From Paraniabella defluvii (GTDB lineage: Bacteria > Bacteroidota > Bacteroidia > Chitinophagales > Chitinophagaceae), in assembly GCA_019316985.1 (NCBI GenBank), contig CP079215.1:1364001-1428000 (forward strand): a stretch of 64,000 nt of DNA. The letters run 5' to 3'. The notes beneath the pieces were generated by a model, which was not told the origin of the DNA, made no database searches, and saw only the letters and a list, made by a program, of their open reading frames with translations. The translations under genes were made by a program, and so were the position numbers. Shown in pieces: positions 30,967-41,351 of this stretch; positions within the stretch are counted from its first letter, which is position 1; the number at the start of each line of letters is the position of its first letter.

Positions 30967-31340
30967 ATGATTTCCGGTATTGGACTAGATGTAATTGAAG
31001 TAGAACGTGTTCAGCAAAAAATAGAAAAAGAGCAGGGTTTCCGGGAATTGGTTTTCGGGCAGGAAGAGATTGAGTACTGCGAGCCCAAAACACATAAATA
31101 TGAGCACTACGCCGCCCGGTTTGCGGCAAAAGAAGCCTTATTTAAAGCATTGGGCACCGGCTGGGCCAACGGCACTGCGTATAATGAAATACTTATTTTG
31201 GGGATGACGCCGGCAAACCCGAAATTCATTTAAAAGGAGAAACAGCCAAAACTCTTCAACAAATCGATCTCACCAGGGTAAAGATATCCATCAGCCACCT
31301 TAAAAATATTGCTGCAGCTGTAGTTATTATTGAATCTTAG
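30967..31340 (+). CDS. acpS: Holo-[acyl-carrier-protein] synthase
   Basis: Transfers 4'-phosphopantetheine from CoA to acyl carrier protein. MISGIGLDVIEVERVQQKIE carries the metal-binding Asp (GLDVIEVER), and HYAARFAAKEALFKALGTG carries the second metal site (FAAKEA). A G loss near 31203 breaks it; repaired it runs GDDAGKPEIHLKGETAKTL and ends ISHLKNIAAAVVIIES. Length about 124 aa. Its TAG overlaps the stop of the convergent ricT gene by three bases. Confidence 0.93.
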
Positions 31341-32647
31341 TTGCCCTGCTTGTTGTTATTTTCCCTTTTTCTTGGCTGGTTTTGATGCTGCGGTTTATTA
31401 CCGGTATTCCGTTGCTGCTGCGGGCGGTTATTCCCTCCCCTGCTTTGACCTTGTTTTTGCTGCTGGCCTTGTTGTGCGGCGCCCTGGTTGGCATTAGCAG
31501 CCTGGCTGGCCTGCGAAGGACCGCTTCTCCGCTGCTGCTTGCGTTTTTGTCTGCTCTTTCCAGGCTGCGCAAAGAGATCTGACCCACCACGTCTACAAAG
31601 GCAGGTTCAACTTCCTTAGGCTTGGTAGATACCACTTCAACGGCTTCCAGCTCTTCGGGAACAATATTCTGGCGGTTTAACGATTTGATCTTTCGAACCC
31701 TTTCTATAGTGAGGGGTATTGTTTGTTGCTGTCGGGCAGCGAATACCACATCAGATTTTTAAAAATGTCTTTTTTGATCAGGTAGGCCCTTCCTTTAGCT
31801 ACTTCTAACTGGTCGCAGTCGTTCGGAAAGCCCTGAAGTGCATCCAGGTAAGTATCAATTCGTAGTTCAGGCAACATTTTAACCGCCCGCACTGGCCACT
31901 AACTTGGTTTGATTAATGGACAGGTTCTGGTAACGGGCTATAGACGTGTTTACCGATTTAAATTCGGTAAGCCATGTAGCACAGCAAAGTTCGCGGCCGC
32001 AGCTTCCTATGCCCCCTACTTTCCCGGCTTCCTGGCGGGCGCCTATCTGGCGCATTTCTACTTTTACCTTAAACTCTGTGGCATATACTTTTATCAGCTC
32101 TCTGAAGTCTACCCGCCCGTCGGCTATATAGTAAAAGGTTGCTTTTCTTCCATCCGCCTGCATCTCCACCTGGCTGATCTTCATATCCAGCTTTAGCTGG
32201 CGGGCAATGGCCCTGCTCCTGATCACAGCTTCGGGCTCTCTTTGTTTGTTAATTACCCTTTGCTCCAGGTCCCTTTCAGTAGCCAGCCTTAATACCTTTT
32301 TCATATCAGGATTGGCTTCCTTAACTCCGTATTTTTTTCATTTGCAGGCGAACAATTTCACCCGTTAAAGAAATTTCGCCCACATCAAATCCACTTACTC
32401 CTTCCACCGTAACCAGGTCGCCCTTCTCAAAAAAGTGAACAGTTGTGTTCCTGAAAAAGTCTTTCCTGGTACCTTTATTAAAGCTCACCTCCACTACATT
32501 ACAATGACTGTCCATATCGGCAATCGGCAAATTGCGCAGCCAGTCATAGGTATTCATCCGATTGCAGCCACCTGTACTACAGCCTCCGTTGCTTTTGCAA
32601 CCACCCGGCTTGCTGCCATTAGCAGTACCACAACTTGTACAACCCAT
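31337..32647 (-). CDS. ricT: PSP1-domain protein RicT-like, with Cys-rich head and Gln/Asn-rich tail
   Basis: RicT (PSP1) is part of a 4Fe-4S-containing complex that in Bacillus influences RNA processing; Bacteroidota homologs are less studied. The core matches: IGSCGRELCCATWLTEF, NLSINQTK, and after repair CGRLKCCLNYELDTYLDAL, the paired Cys motifs of the family. The N-terminus MGCTSCGTANGSKPGGCKSN adds a glycine-cysteine-rich head with five Cys. The repaired C-terminus is a long Gln/Asn-rich tail (NQGAAQQGQQQKQGQSRGG, NRPQQQRNTGNKPQHQNQ, ending NNNKQGN). Breaks near 32330, 31895, 31865, 31725 and 31560. Length about 440 aa. Next gene upstream on the strand is holB, as in other Bacteroidota. 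Confidence 0.9.
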
Positions 32648-32871
32648 TGTTTGAATATTATAAAAACGGAAAAGTGCAGGCGGAATATGGCGTACAAAAA
32701 AATGCCCGCAGGATCAGGCCCTACGCATCAGGACAATATAAAAAACTGTTAATCAGTTTATTATGAACACCTCGCCAAAAACAAGGTTAAAATGTACGCA
32801 CTTGTCTCTCCTCCTCTACACTATTCAACTTCCTCTGAAAAAAATTATTTATCTCCACAAAACCTGTTACC

Positions 32872-34073
32872 TCAATCATTCAAAAGTACAACATTGTCCT
32901 GAATGATATGATAAATTTTAATAGTAAGGGCCATAAACAGCATCTTACCATTAGCGTTTCTTTCAATATAATAAGCAGCATTATCCAGCTCCTCAATGAT
33001 CGCCTGCTGCTGTTCGATACCTGTGATCCTGTTCAGGCGCAAAGCAAAATCGCGTTCCTTATCAGGGTATTGTTGGGCCAGGTCGGGCATCACCTGTAAT
33101 CGTAAAGCCAGCTGCAGTAAATGATTAAAATACCGTAAAAACTGTTTTTGCCCTTCACGCCCTACCTGCCCTATTTCATCCACCCATTTTGATTGCGCCA
33201 CCGGCCCTGTTTTCATAATGCTGTTTAACCAATCGCGCAACAGATTTTGCCAGTCTTCGTCTGAGTGCTGCATAATCTGCAGCGCCTCGCGGTAATTTCC
33301 TTCGCTGATGGCTGCCACACGGGATGCCGTGGTTTCATCGGCCTTATTACGGCTGATCAATGCCTCTTTTATTTCCGCGTCGGCCGGCTGAGGTATCTTA
33401 ATAAGCTGACAACGGCTCAGGATCGTTTGTAATATTTGTCCTTCGTTTTCGGCTACCAGTAAAAAAACAGTTTTCTCAGGTGGCTCTTCTATTAGCTTTA
33501 ACAGCTTATTTCCTTCATTACCCAGGTATTCGGGCAGCCACATTACCAACACCTTATACCCTCCTTCAAAACTCTTCAGGTTTAGTTTCCGTATAATATC
33601 ATTACACTCGTTAGCCGTGATATTCCCTTGCTTATTTTCAGCTCCTATAAACTGGAGCCAGTCGTACACGTTTCCATAAGGATAACTTTTGATGAATTCG
33701 CGCCATTCAGTGATATAGTCGGCGCTTAAAGGTGGGGTTCCCGCCTTTTTGGTAACTACGGGGTAGCTGAAGTGAATATCAGGATGGGCTAATTCTGCTG
33801 CCTTTTGGCAGGAAGGACAAATACCGCAGGCGTCGGTTAACGCTTCCGGTTGGGTAGCGGGTAAATCGTCGCCGAATAAAGATGGCCCCAGGTCTTTCGG
33901 CAAGCTGTTCGCCTTCTCACACACAATATATTGAGCAAATGCCAACGCCAATGGTAAACCACCCGCACCCTCTTTACCTAAAAAAGCATGGCATGCGCCA
34001 GGCGGTTGTCCCGCATTAATTCCGGCAATTCTTCTTTCAGGTGCGACTGCCCGATAACATCTTTAAACTGCAT
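32872..34073 (-). CDS. holB: DNA polymerase III subunit delta'
   Basis: Clamp-loader subunit. Start ATG 34073 gives MQFKDVIGQSHLKEELPELM; after a T loss near 33985 the sequence AHAMLFLGKEGAGGLPLALA shows the degenerate P-loop expected for delta', which does not bind ATP. A zinc-type cysteine region CGICPSCQKAAELAHPDIHF follows, then KLLKLIEEPPEKTVFLLVAE and the conserved ILSRCQLIKIPQP (SRC motif). Length about 400 aa. Lies upstream of ricT on the same strand, with about 220 bp between them, where I see nothing clear. Confidence 0.88.
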
Positions 34074-34234
34074 GGATGCAAAATAAGACTATAATTAATA
34101 CGTCGTAGCAAAGTGAGCCGAATCCTCATTGAGTGATACCTTTTAAGTTTGATACCCGTCGGTCGCCGGAACGAAGTTGTTGAACTGGAAATGAACAAAA
34201 AATCAGGAAATTTGTAATACGAGATAATTATAAC

Positions 34235-35644
34235 ATGAAGATCGAACAAATTTATACCGGCTGTCTGGCGCAGGGCGCTTATTATATTACTTCAGGAAAT
34301 GAAGCCGCTATTATCGACCCTTTGCGGGAAGTAACTCCTTATGTGCAGCGTGCAAAAAAGACGGTGTAAGGATTAAATATATATTTGAAACGCATTTTCA
34401 CGCCGATTTTGTAAGCGGACATGTGGACCTGGCTGCAAAAACCGGCGCAACCATTGTTTTTGGGCCTACTGATGCAGCTATTGGCTACGATGCCCTGATT
34501 GCCGCAGACGGTCAGGTATTTGAGATTGGAAATATCAAAATAAAACTGATTCACACGCCGGGCCACACATTGGAGAGCAGCTGCTACTTGCTGTTAGACG
34601 AGAAGGGTACAGAAAAAGCCCTTTTCACCGGCGACACCCTGTTTATAGGAGATGTGGGCAGGCCGGACCTGGCTCAAAAAGTATCGTCTGACCTAACCAA
34701 AGAAAAGTTGGCCGGAATGCTTTTCGAATCGCTTCGCGCTAAAATAATTCCTTTACCAGACGATGTAATTATTTATCCTGCCCATGGGGCCGGCAGCGCC
34801 TGTGGCAAAAACATGAGTAAGGAAACCAGCGATACCCTGGGACATCAGAAAAAAACCAACTATGCTTTAAATATGGCCCTGAACCGGGAAGCGTTTGTAG
34901 ACCAGGTTACCGAGGGCCTTACACCGCCCCCAATACTTTCCGCAGAATGTACAAATGAATATTGAAGGCTACGACAATATCAATGAAGTGATCGAACGCG
35001 GAACGCAGGCGCTTTCACCGGAGGCGTTTGAAGAAGCCGCCAATCATACCGGAGCTGTAGTTTTAGATACACGAAAAGCAGATGACTTTTCCAAAGCTTT
35101 TGTACCAGGTTCCATTAATATAGGTATCGACGGCAGCTTTGCTGTTTGGGTGGGCACCCTGATACCGGATGTAAAACAGGAGCTACTGATAATTGCAGAC
35201 GAAGGCCGTGAAGAAGAAGTGGTAACACGTTTAGCCAGGGTGGGCTACGATTATTGTATAGGTTATTTGAAGGGCGGAATAGAAGCCTGGAAAGCGGCAG
35301 GCAGGGAGCTGGACTATATTGAAAATATTTCAGCTACTGAACTTGCAGCTGTTAAGGACGCTGCTATCATTGACGTTAGAAAAGAAACCGAGTTTGAGCA
35401 GGAGCATATTAAAAACGCGCATAACGCTCCCCTGGATTATATCAACGATCACCTGTCGGCAATCAACCGCGATAAAACGCAATATATTCATTGTGCTGCA
35501 GGATACCGGTCGATGGCATTTGCCTCAATTCTAAAAGCACGCGGTTTTGAAAACGTGGTGAATGTAACGGGCGGCTTTAAAGCGGTGAAAGAAGCCAATC
35601 AATTTGATATTGTGAAAGGGAATACCAGCGGGCCGGCTCATTAA
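34235..35644 (+). CDS. MBL-fold hydrolase with two rhodanese domains (persulfide dioxygenase-like)
   Basis: About 470 aa. The N-terminal metallo-beta-lactamase domain has YIFETHFHADFVSGHVDLA (HxHxDH-type metal site), LIHTPGHTLESSCYLL, FTGDTLFIGDVGRPDLA and VIIYPAHGAGSACGKNM, close to ETHE1/BLH persulfide dioxygenases. Two rhodanese-like domains follow. The first (GAVVLDTRKADDFSKAF) has no Cys at the active-site loop (LIIADEGREEEVV), while the second has YIHCAAGYRSMAFA with the catalytic Cys. This fits sulfide or persulfide handling. Breaks near 34363 and 34932, both single losses. Its TAA overlaps the stop of the convergent GGCT gene. Confidence 0.88.
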
Positions 35645-36069
35645 GACTGTTTACGCTCCAGGTAATCCATCATATTTTCTGACTCAATAATGGGCTTGCC
35701 TGTTACGTCTTTGTTATACCAGTAGATCCACGCAATCACTTCGTCGCCCGCTTCTGTAGTGGTGGTCACCAATTCCCTTTTGTAATAAATATCCTCCCCG
35801 TCGTCAGGGTAGAGGCCTTCATAATCATCCAGTTGGGCCAGGATAAACGACAGTTCCTTGGGATTGCGGATTTCGTATAATTCGCCTCTTATAATCCGCC
35901 CGGTATCATTGGAAGTGCCCACCGGGAAGGTGCCCATGTCATATATAGTGCCTTTTACCGTAGCAGTTCCTCGTAACCTGAAATACTTTGAGATGTACTC
36001 ATAGGCAGGACTTTTAAAACCGCTGAGCAGCGATCCGTAAACAAAAAGAAAATGACTATGTGTTTGCAT
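35641..36069 (-). CDS. Gamma-glutamylcyclotransferase-family protein
   Basis: Intact 142-aa member of the GGCT/AIG2-like fold. The diagnostic substrate loop is FLFVYGSLLSGFKSPAYEY (YGSL), and the catalytic acid corresponds to the Glu in LAQLDDYEGLYPDDGEDIYY. RELVTTTTEAGDEVIAWIYW is the usual C-terminal strand. Family members cleave gamma-glutamyl peptides or related amides, but the substrate is not certain. It lies downstream of the LUD-domain gene on the same strand and converges on the MBL-rhodanese gene with overlapping stops. Confidence 0.88.
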   Translation of the reverse strand: MQTHSHFLFVYGSLLSGFKSPAYEYISKYFRLRGTATVKGTIYDMGTFPVGTSNDTGRIIRGELYEIRNPKELSFILAQLDDYEGLYPDDGEDIYYKRELVTTTTEAGDEVIAWIYWYNKDVTGKPIIESENMMDYLERKQS

Positions 36070-36103
36070 AAAGTTTCGTTTGATATGAAGGTGTTACACC
36101 GGT

Positions 36104-36737
36104 TTAGCTTTTATCATCTACCAGGAAAACATACACTTCTTTAGGTCCGTGCACTCCTACAACCAGGGTTTTCTCAATATCGGCTGTACGGCTCGGCCCG
36201 GTTGCAAATGTAATCAGCGACGGCAGCGAAGCGCCATATTTTTCCTTAATCCCTTCCAGCGCCTCTTTTATATCATACACTAACTGACTGGTGTAGGCAA
36301 TGCAAATATGTACCGGTGCATAAACACTTGTATTACGGCCACTTTGCTCCGCAGCACTCATTACAATGCTGCCGGTTCTGGCTACCAGGTATTCACAGCC
36401 GGTAACGGCAACATCACAACCCGCCAGCTTATGAAAGTCATTCAGGAAACTGAGGCTCCCCGTAAAGCCTGGGTTAGCTGATCATCTATACAATAAATAG
36501 ACTTCCATCCCTGGGCCAAAGCTAATTGATTGAACTGATGCACAAGGTCCTTCTCATCAAAACAGAAGGCAAATTTGCCCTGCAAAGCCGTAAACCGCTC
36601 GGCAAATTCCACTTCAATATCCTGTCCGAGTGGTGTAAAAACAGGAGATTGTCCTTCGCTTTTTGGGAACGGGATAGGCGTTGGTTGTGCCAACGCCTCT
36701 CTTATTTTTTTAAAATATTTCCCCTTGCAGACTGCAC
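36104..36737 (-). CDS. LUD-domain (LutC-like) protein
   Basis: LutC/YkgG-like protein of the LUD fold; LutABC oxidises L-lactate in Bacillus, but solitary LUD proteins have no assigned role. The N-terminus RGNILKKIREALAQPTPIP requires restoring one A near 36710; a second loss lies near 36455. Typical motifs: AGCDVAVTGCEYLVARTGSI, LITFATGPSRTADIEKTLV and VVGVHGPKEVYVFLVDD. The GTG at 36737 starts two bases after the ftsH stop, so translation is probably coupled to ftsH. Partners lutA and lutB are not in the window. Confidence 0.83.
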
Positions 36738-36739
36738 TT

Positions 36740-38798
36740 TTATTCCTCGTTAGTTGAAGACGTATTGGTACTGCTGTTATAAGGCGGCAGTGTACTTACA
36801 TCCGCATCGCCGCTTGTAGTTGGTAATACCACGTCTGCCAATGCCTTCTTCTCTTCAAAAGGACGCTTGCCTATCAAACGCTCCAGGTCATCTTTAAATA
36901 ATACTTCTTTTAGCAACAGTTCCTCGGCAATAATGCGTACTTCTTCTTTTTCTCTTCAATCAGTGCCTTCGCTCTTGCATACGCGGTATCCGAAAGCTTC
37001 TTTACTTCCTCATCTATCAGCTTGCCGGTTTCTTCGCTATAAGGTTTCTGGAAACTGCCTTCATTCTGCGGATCATAGAAGGAAATATTACCGATACGCT
37101 CGTTCATACCATAAATACTGACCATTGCATAGGCAGTACGGGTAACCTGCTGCAGATCGCTCAGCGCCCCGGTCGAAATTTTTCCAAAAACACTTCTTCA
37201 CTGGCCCTTCCACCCAAAGTCATACACATATCATCTTCCAGCTCTTCGGTAAGCGTGAGGTATTTCTCCTTGGGCAGGTACTGTGCGAATCCAAGGGCAG
37301 CGGTACCCCGCGGTACGATTGTTACTTTTAAAAGCGGGTGCGCATGCTCTAAAAACCAGCCGGTTACAGCATGGCCTGCTTCATGATAAGCGATCACCGC
37401 TTTTCATCGGGTAATATGATCTTGTTTTTCTTTTCCAAACCACCAATAATACGATCGATAGCATCATTGAAGTCCTGCATTTCCACCTCGTTTTTGCCAT
37501 TTCTGGCGGCTATTAACGCGGCTTCATTACAAACATTAGCAATATCGGCACCTGCAAAACCAGGCGTTTGAGCCGCTAATTTATGGATGTCCAGGTTTTG
37601 TGAAGTTTTGATCTCCTTCAGGTGTACTTTGAATATGGCTTCACGTCCTGCCAGATCGGGCTTGTCAATAGATATCTGCCTGTCGAACCTGCCCGGCCTT
37701 AATAAGGCCGAATCCAATACATCGGGCCTGTTGGTGGCAGCTAATACAATGATGCCCGAATCGGTACCAAAGCCATCCATTTCCACCAACATCTGGTTCA
37801 GGGTACTTTCGCGCTCATCGTTGCTCATCATGGCATTTTTACCACGGGCACGGCCAATAGCGTCAATCTCGTCTATAAAAATTACACAAGGCGCTTTTTC
37901 ACGGGCCTGCTTAAACAGGTCGCGTACACGGCTGGCGCCCACGCCCACAAACATCTCCACGAAATCGGAGCCGCTCAGGCTAAAGAAAGGCACCTGTGCT
38001 TCGCCGGCCATAGCCTTGGCCAGTAAGGTTTTACCTGTGCCGGGAGGGCCTACCAATAAAGCGCCTTTGGGTATTTTACCCCCAGGCTTGTATATTTTTA
38101 GGATTGCGAAGGAAATCCACAATCTCCATTACCTCTACTTTTGCCTCATCCAGTCCTGCAACATCTGCAAACGTAATATTTACCTTGGTGCCTTTGTCAA
38201 ATAAGGTGGCTTTTGACTTACCAATGCTGAATATGCCACCCGGACCGCCAGCACCGCCGGCACCGCCGCTCATTTTACGCATCAGCAATATCCAAACACC
38301 CAGTAACAGCACAAATGGTAACAGGTACCCTATTGCCTTGCCCAGAAAGTCGTTGTCGGACCTCACTTCCGGCTCAATCCTGGCCAAATTCGGGTGTCGC
38401 GCATAGAATTTCTCCATCTGGTCATTAAATACCTCCGGACTGGCAATTTCAAAATCAAATTGTGGGGTTTCTTCCCCACCCTTAACTAAATTTTTATTCG
38501 CATTAGGATACGCCGCCAAAGAATCTGTTTTTATCCAAACCCGCACCCTGTCCTTATTAGTAACAATGATGTATTTTGAAACATGCCCTTTCTGCAGCAT
38601 ATTTTGGAACTGGGATATATTGATTTCCTGCCTGGATGACCCTAACGGATTCAGGAACTGGAAAGCCAGCATAATGGCCAGTATAATGATAAAAGCCCAG
38701 TAGCTGCCAAACTTTGGCCCTTTCTTCGGCTCTCCCGGTGAACTATTTTTATTATTGTTATTTGTAGAAAACGGATTTCTCTTTTCCTGCTTCGCCAT
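36740..38798 (-). CDS. ftsH: ATP-dependent zinc metalloprotease FtsH
   Basis: Membrane-bound AAA+ protease for quality control. The N-terminus [20 protein letters not shown] is followed by TM1 ([17 protein letters not shown]), a periplasmic domain and TM2 ([19 protein letters not shown]). AAA motifs: [31 protein letters not shown], and [11 protein letters not shown] of the second region of homology. The zinc protease site is [13 protein letters not shown]. The C-terminus is Ser/Thr/Asn rich, ending SSTNEE. Breaks near 38095, 38080, 37395, 37185 and 36945, all homopolymer losses. Repaired length about 685 aa. Next to rsfS upstream and the LUD gene downstream on the same strand. Confidence 0.95.
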
Positions 38799-38858
38799 TT
38801 TTTCTGTTTGATGTATAAGGTAAAAACCTTGTAAATTGTTTATTAAGACTTTAAATAT

Positions 38859-39255
38859 TTATTGATGCTCTTCTACCACGGCATCGCTCCACATTTCCTC
38901 CAGGTTATAAAACTTGCGGGTTTCAGGCTGCATAATGTGTATCACCACGTTTACAAAATCTACCAATACCCATTGCATGCTTTGAAACCCTTCTTTGTGA
39001 AAGACGTTTTCCCCGCAATTTTCCTTTACCTTCTCCTCAATATTATCGGCAATAGCTTTTACCTGCGGTTGGCTGGTAGCCTCGCACACAATAAAAAAAT
39101 CAGCCACAGCCTCCGGAATTTTTCTTAAATCAAGCGAAACGATATTCTCCCCTTCTTTTCCTGTATGGCGGCGATGATGGATTTGAATAATTTAGAATTT
39201 TTGTAAGTTTTCCAGATAAATTTCTGCGTTTTGTTAGCGAAGCCAATGGTTCCAA
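38859..39255 (-). CDS. rsfS: Ribosomal silencing factor RsfS
   Basis: Binds L14 of the free 50S subunit and blocks subunit joining in starvation. The core reads SKLFKSIIAAIQEKKGENIV, then SLDLRKIPEAVADFFIVCEA, QPQVKAIADNIEEKV and MQWVLVDFVNVVIHIM, all standard. Breaks near 39212 and 39155 need one base each. I place the start at the TTG at 39255 (EPLASLTKRRNLSGK follows), because the ATG frame upstream gives an implausible N-terminus; an ATG lost to an indel there is possible. About 134 aa. Divergent from birA, an arrangement common in Bacteroidota. Confidence 0.9.
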
Positions 39256-39392
39256 TAGAAGATGTGATTTTAATTAAAAGAAGATTTAATACCGAAAAGT
39301 GAAACATTAGACGCGATGGCAGTTCCCGGCTCATCACTTTATTTATCCGTGTTTCAGGATTCCTTATTTAATTTGCCCAAAAATAGCGAATA

Positions 39393-40172
39393 TTGGCACA
39401 ACAATCAGCACATAATTGCCCTTTTCCGCCTGTAATCGAACTTTTATCCATCGATAGCACCAATAATTATGCCCTAAGCCTGCTAAAGCAGGTAAACCTG
39501 ACGGAGCGTCAGGAACCGCTGCAGCACGGATCGTCAGTTTTTGCACACGAGCAGTATGCGGGCAAGGGACAGCGGGGCAAAAGCTGGCAATCGCAAAAAG
39601 GAGAAAACGTTCATTTAAGCGTGGTGCTTACCCCTCAAAAAATTGGTCTGCACCGTCAGTTTTTACTGATTGCATTGGTAGCATTGGGCGTAAGAGCTGT
39701 TTTTGAACGACATGCAAAAAGCGATATTTTCATCAAATGGCCTAACGATATCTATTTTGGCGACCGTAAAGCAGGCGGTATTTTAATTGAAAATATTATT
39801 AACGGGAGAGAATGGAAGTGGGCAGTGGCCGGAATAGGACTTAATATTAACCAGGTTAACTTTTCGGAGGTAAGCGGCCGGAAACCGGTATCGCTAAAGC
39901 AAATAACCGGGCAAAGTTTCGATTGCCTTCAACTGGCACGCGAGGTGAGAGATGAAGTACTGCATCAATATGAAAATGCAGACATTTCAGGCCTGATGGC
40001 TGAATACAACCGTTTTTTGTATAAAAAGGAGGAAATCGTCGTCTTTGAAAAAGATCATACAATATTCGAAGCAGTGGTTAAAGAGGTATCTCCGGATGGC
40101 AAGCTACACGCCCGGGCCGGCGCTACTCATGTTTCCTTCGACTTTGGAGAAGTGAACTGGCTGATTTCCTAG
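39393..40172 (+). CDS. birA: Biotin--[acetyl-CoA-carboxylase] ligase
   Basis: Attaches biotin to the carboxyl carrier protein. Intact 259-aa ORF. It lacks the N-terminal repressor helix-turn-helix of E. coli BirA, starting directly near the catalytic domain: LLSIDSTNNYALSLL, EQYAGKGQRGKSWQSQKGE (the GRGRxG-like biotinyl-AMP loop), IKWPNDIYFGDRKAGGILIE and AVAGIGLNINQ are the family signatures. The start is TTG 39393 (reading MAQQSAHNCPF); an upstream ATG in frame is not obvious. Divergent from rsfS across about 137 bp. Confidence 0.93.
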   Translation: MAQQSAHNCPFPPVIELLSIDSTNNYALSLLKQVNLTERQEPLQHGSSVFAHEQYAGKGQRGKSWQSQKGENVHLSVVLTPQKIGLHRQFLLIALVALGVRAVFERHAKSDIFIKWPNDIYFGDRKAGGILIENIINGREWKWAVAGIGLNINQVNFSEVSGRKPVSLKQITGQSFDCLQLAREVRDEVLHQYENADISGLMAEYNRFLYKKEEIVVFEKDHTIFEAVVKEVSPDGKLHARAGATHVSFDFGEVNWLIS

Positions 40173-40208
40173 AGGCTTTACTTATATTTATGCTTCCAAA
40201 ACAAGCTT

Positions 40209-40944
40209 ATGAAAAGTTAGCTATACCCTGTCACTACTTATCTCCTTTGCGGCTTTAAATGCTCAGAAATATAAGATCAATATCCGGGCAGGTGGTAATA
40301 CATCCATTATTTCAAAGTTTGAAAACTCCAACACCTGTGTAGAAGATTTTTAATACCCAACTATTACGATATCATTTCCGGAAGCCGTTTTTTTGGCGGA
40401 TATAACCTTTGAAAAAAAGATGAAAAACAATTGGGAGTATAGGCCTGCCGGTGGACTAAATCAAATGAATTACACTTACTATGGCTTTATTGCAATTCCC
40501 GAAAATGCAAATGTGCCGAATGAACAGGCTTGGGAGAACCTGGTAGACCTAAAAAGCCTGCACGATGATTATGGCGATACAAAATGCTTTATCTCACATC
40601 GTGTGCATTTAACCTTTCAAAAATTGGAACAGATTTACAATCACCGCCGGTCCTGAATTAATTACCTTTTAAGCAAAAAGTATTTTAACAGTATCCTCTT
40701 AATACAGACCTAGCGAAAGAGGGATAGGAGGATGGCGTTTTCGAAGCAAGGGGCGATGCAAAAATTATTGATCGGAGCAACATTAGCGGCAAAGTACTAT
40801 ATAACATCCGTCTATACGCATCGGCAGGAGGGCCGAACATATTCAACTCTCTTTACAAAAAAGAGCGTACGTCTGACGATGTTTACAGAAAACACCCCTA
40901 TTCAGGTAGAATTAGGAATAGGATATAATATTGCCCATTTTTAA
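40209..40944 (+). pseudogene. Outer-membrane beta-barrel protein, heavily frameshifted
   Basis: The signal peptide is clear (ATG 40209; LSLLISFAALNAQ after repair) and the C-terminus VELGIGYNIAHF ends in the Phe expected of an outer-membrane barrel. Between them fragments in different frames carry barrel-like segments (NIRAGGNTSIISKFE, YDIISGSRFFGGYNL, NWNRFTITAGPELITF, ISGKVLYNIRLYASAGG). At least five or six indels are needed over 0.74 kb, more than the local average, and some joins are uncertain, so it could be a true pseudogene or just a bad stretch. The family cannot be named; PorT-like barrels in Chitinophagaceae look similar. Confidence 0.55.
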
Positions 40945-41315
40945 TCAGGAAGAAGCCGTTGTTGCGGCAGTTGTTGCTGCAACGGCCGCTGCCGCTGCTG
41001 CCATAGCCGCCGCATTGGCCTGGTCCTGTGCCGCAGCGCCAGTGTTGGCATTCGCAATGCTAATAAAGCTATATCCCCAACCCTTTAATTCATTCTTCCA
41101 GCGAAAAGAGCCATCTCTCGAGCTCAGGCAAAGTAAGATACCTGATACGCCTATATAAAGCTTGTCGTCTTCTAAAAATATTTGCCCTACAGTGTAGCTT
41201 AAAGTAGTTTTAATATACTCTTTCAACTTCACCTCCCATGCTATTTCCCTGTTTTCTTATCAATAGCCGCCACCCGGCCGTTACTTAAAATATACAATTT
41301 ATTGTCGGTTATCAT
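40945..41315 (-). CDS. Small PQQ-like beta-propeller repeat protein with Ala-rich tail
   Basis: About 123 aa. The frame repaired near 41244 reads MITDNKLYILSNGRVAAIDK, KTGKIAWEVKLKEYIKTTL and FLEDDKLYIGVSGILLCLSS followed by RDGSFRWKNELKG, i.e. about two propeller blades of the PQQ type (xxGxxxW motifs IDKKTGKIAWEV and SRDGSFRWKN). The C-terminal 24 residues are Ala/Thr only (NAAAMAAAAAAVAATTAATT). Two blades are too few for a closed propeller, so it may be a remnant or an oligomer. Its stop codon abuts the stop of the convergent outer-membrane gene. Confidence 0.6.
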
Positions 41316-41351
41316 ACCTTTAAAGTTAAGCAATTAGCCGGCACAGAGTAT

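Noticed and set aside
31382-31582. Hydrophobic plus-strand ORF opposite the RicT tail
   Set aside because: It is the antisense of the Gln/Asn-rich tail (CTG/TTG-rich complement) and not an independent membrane protein.
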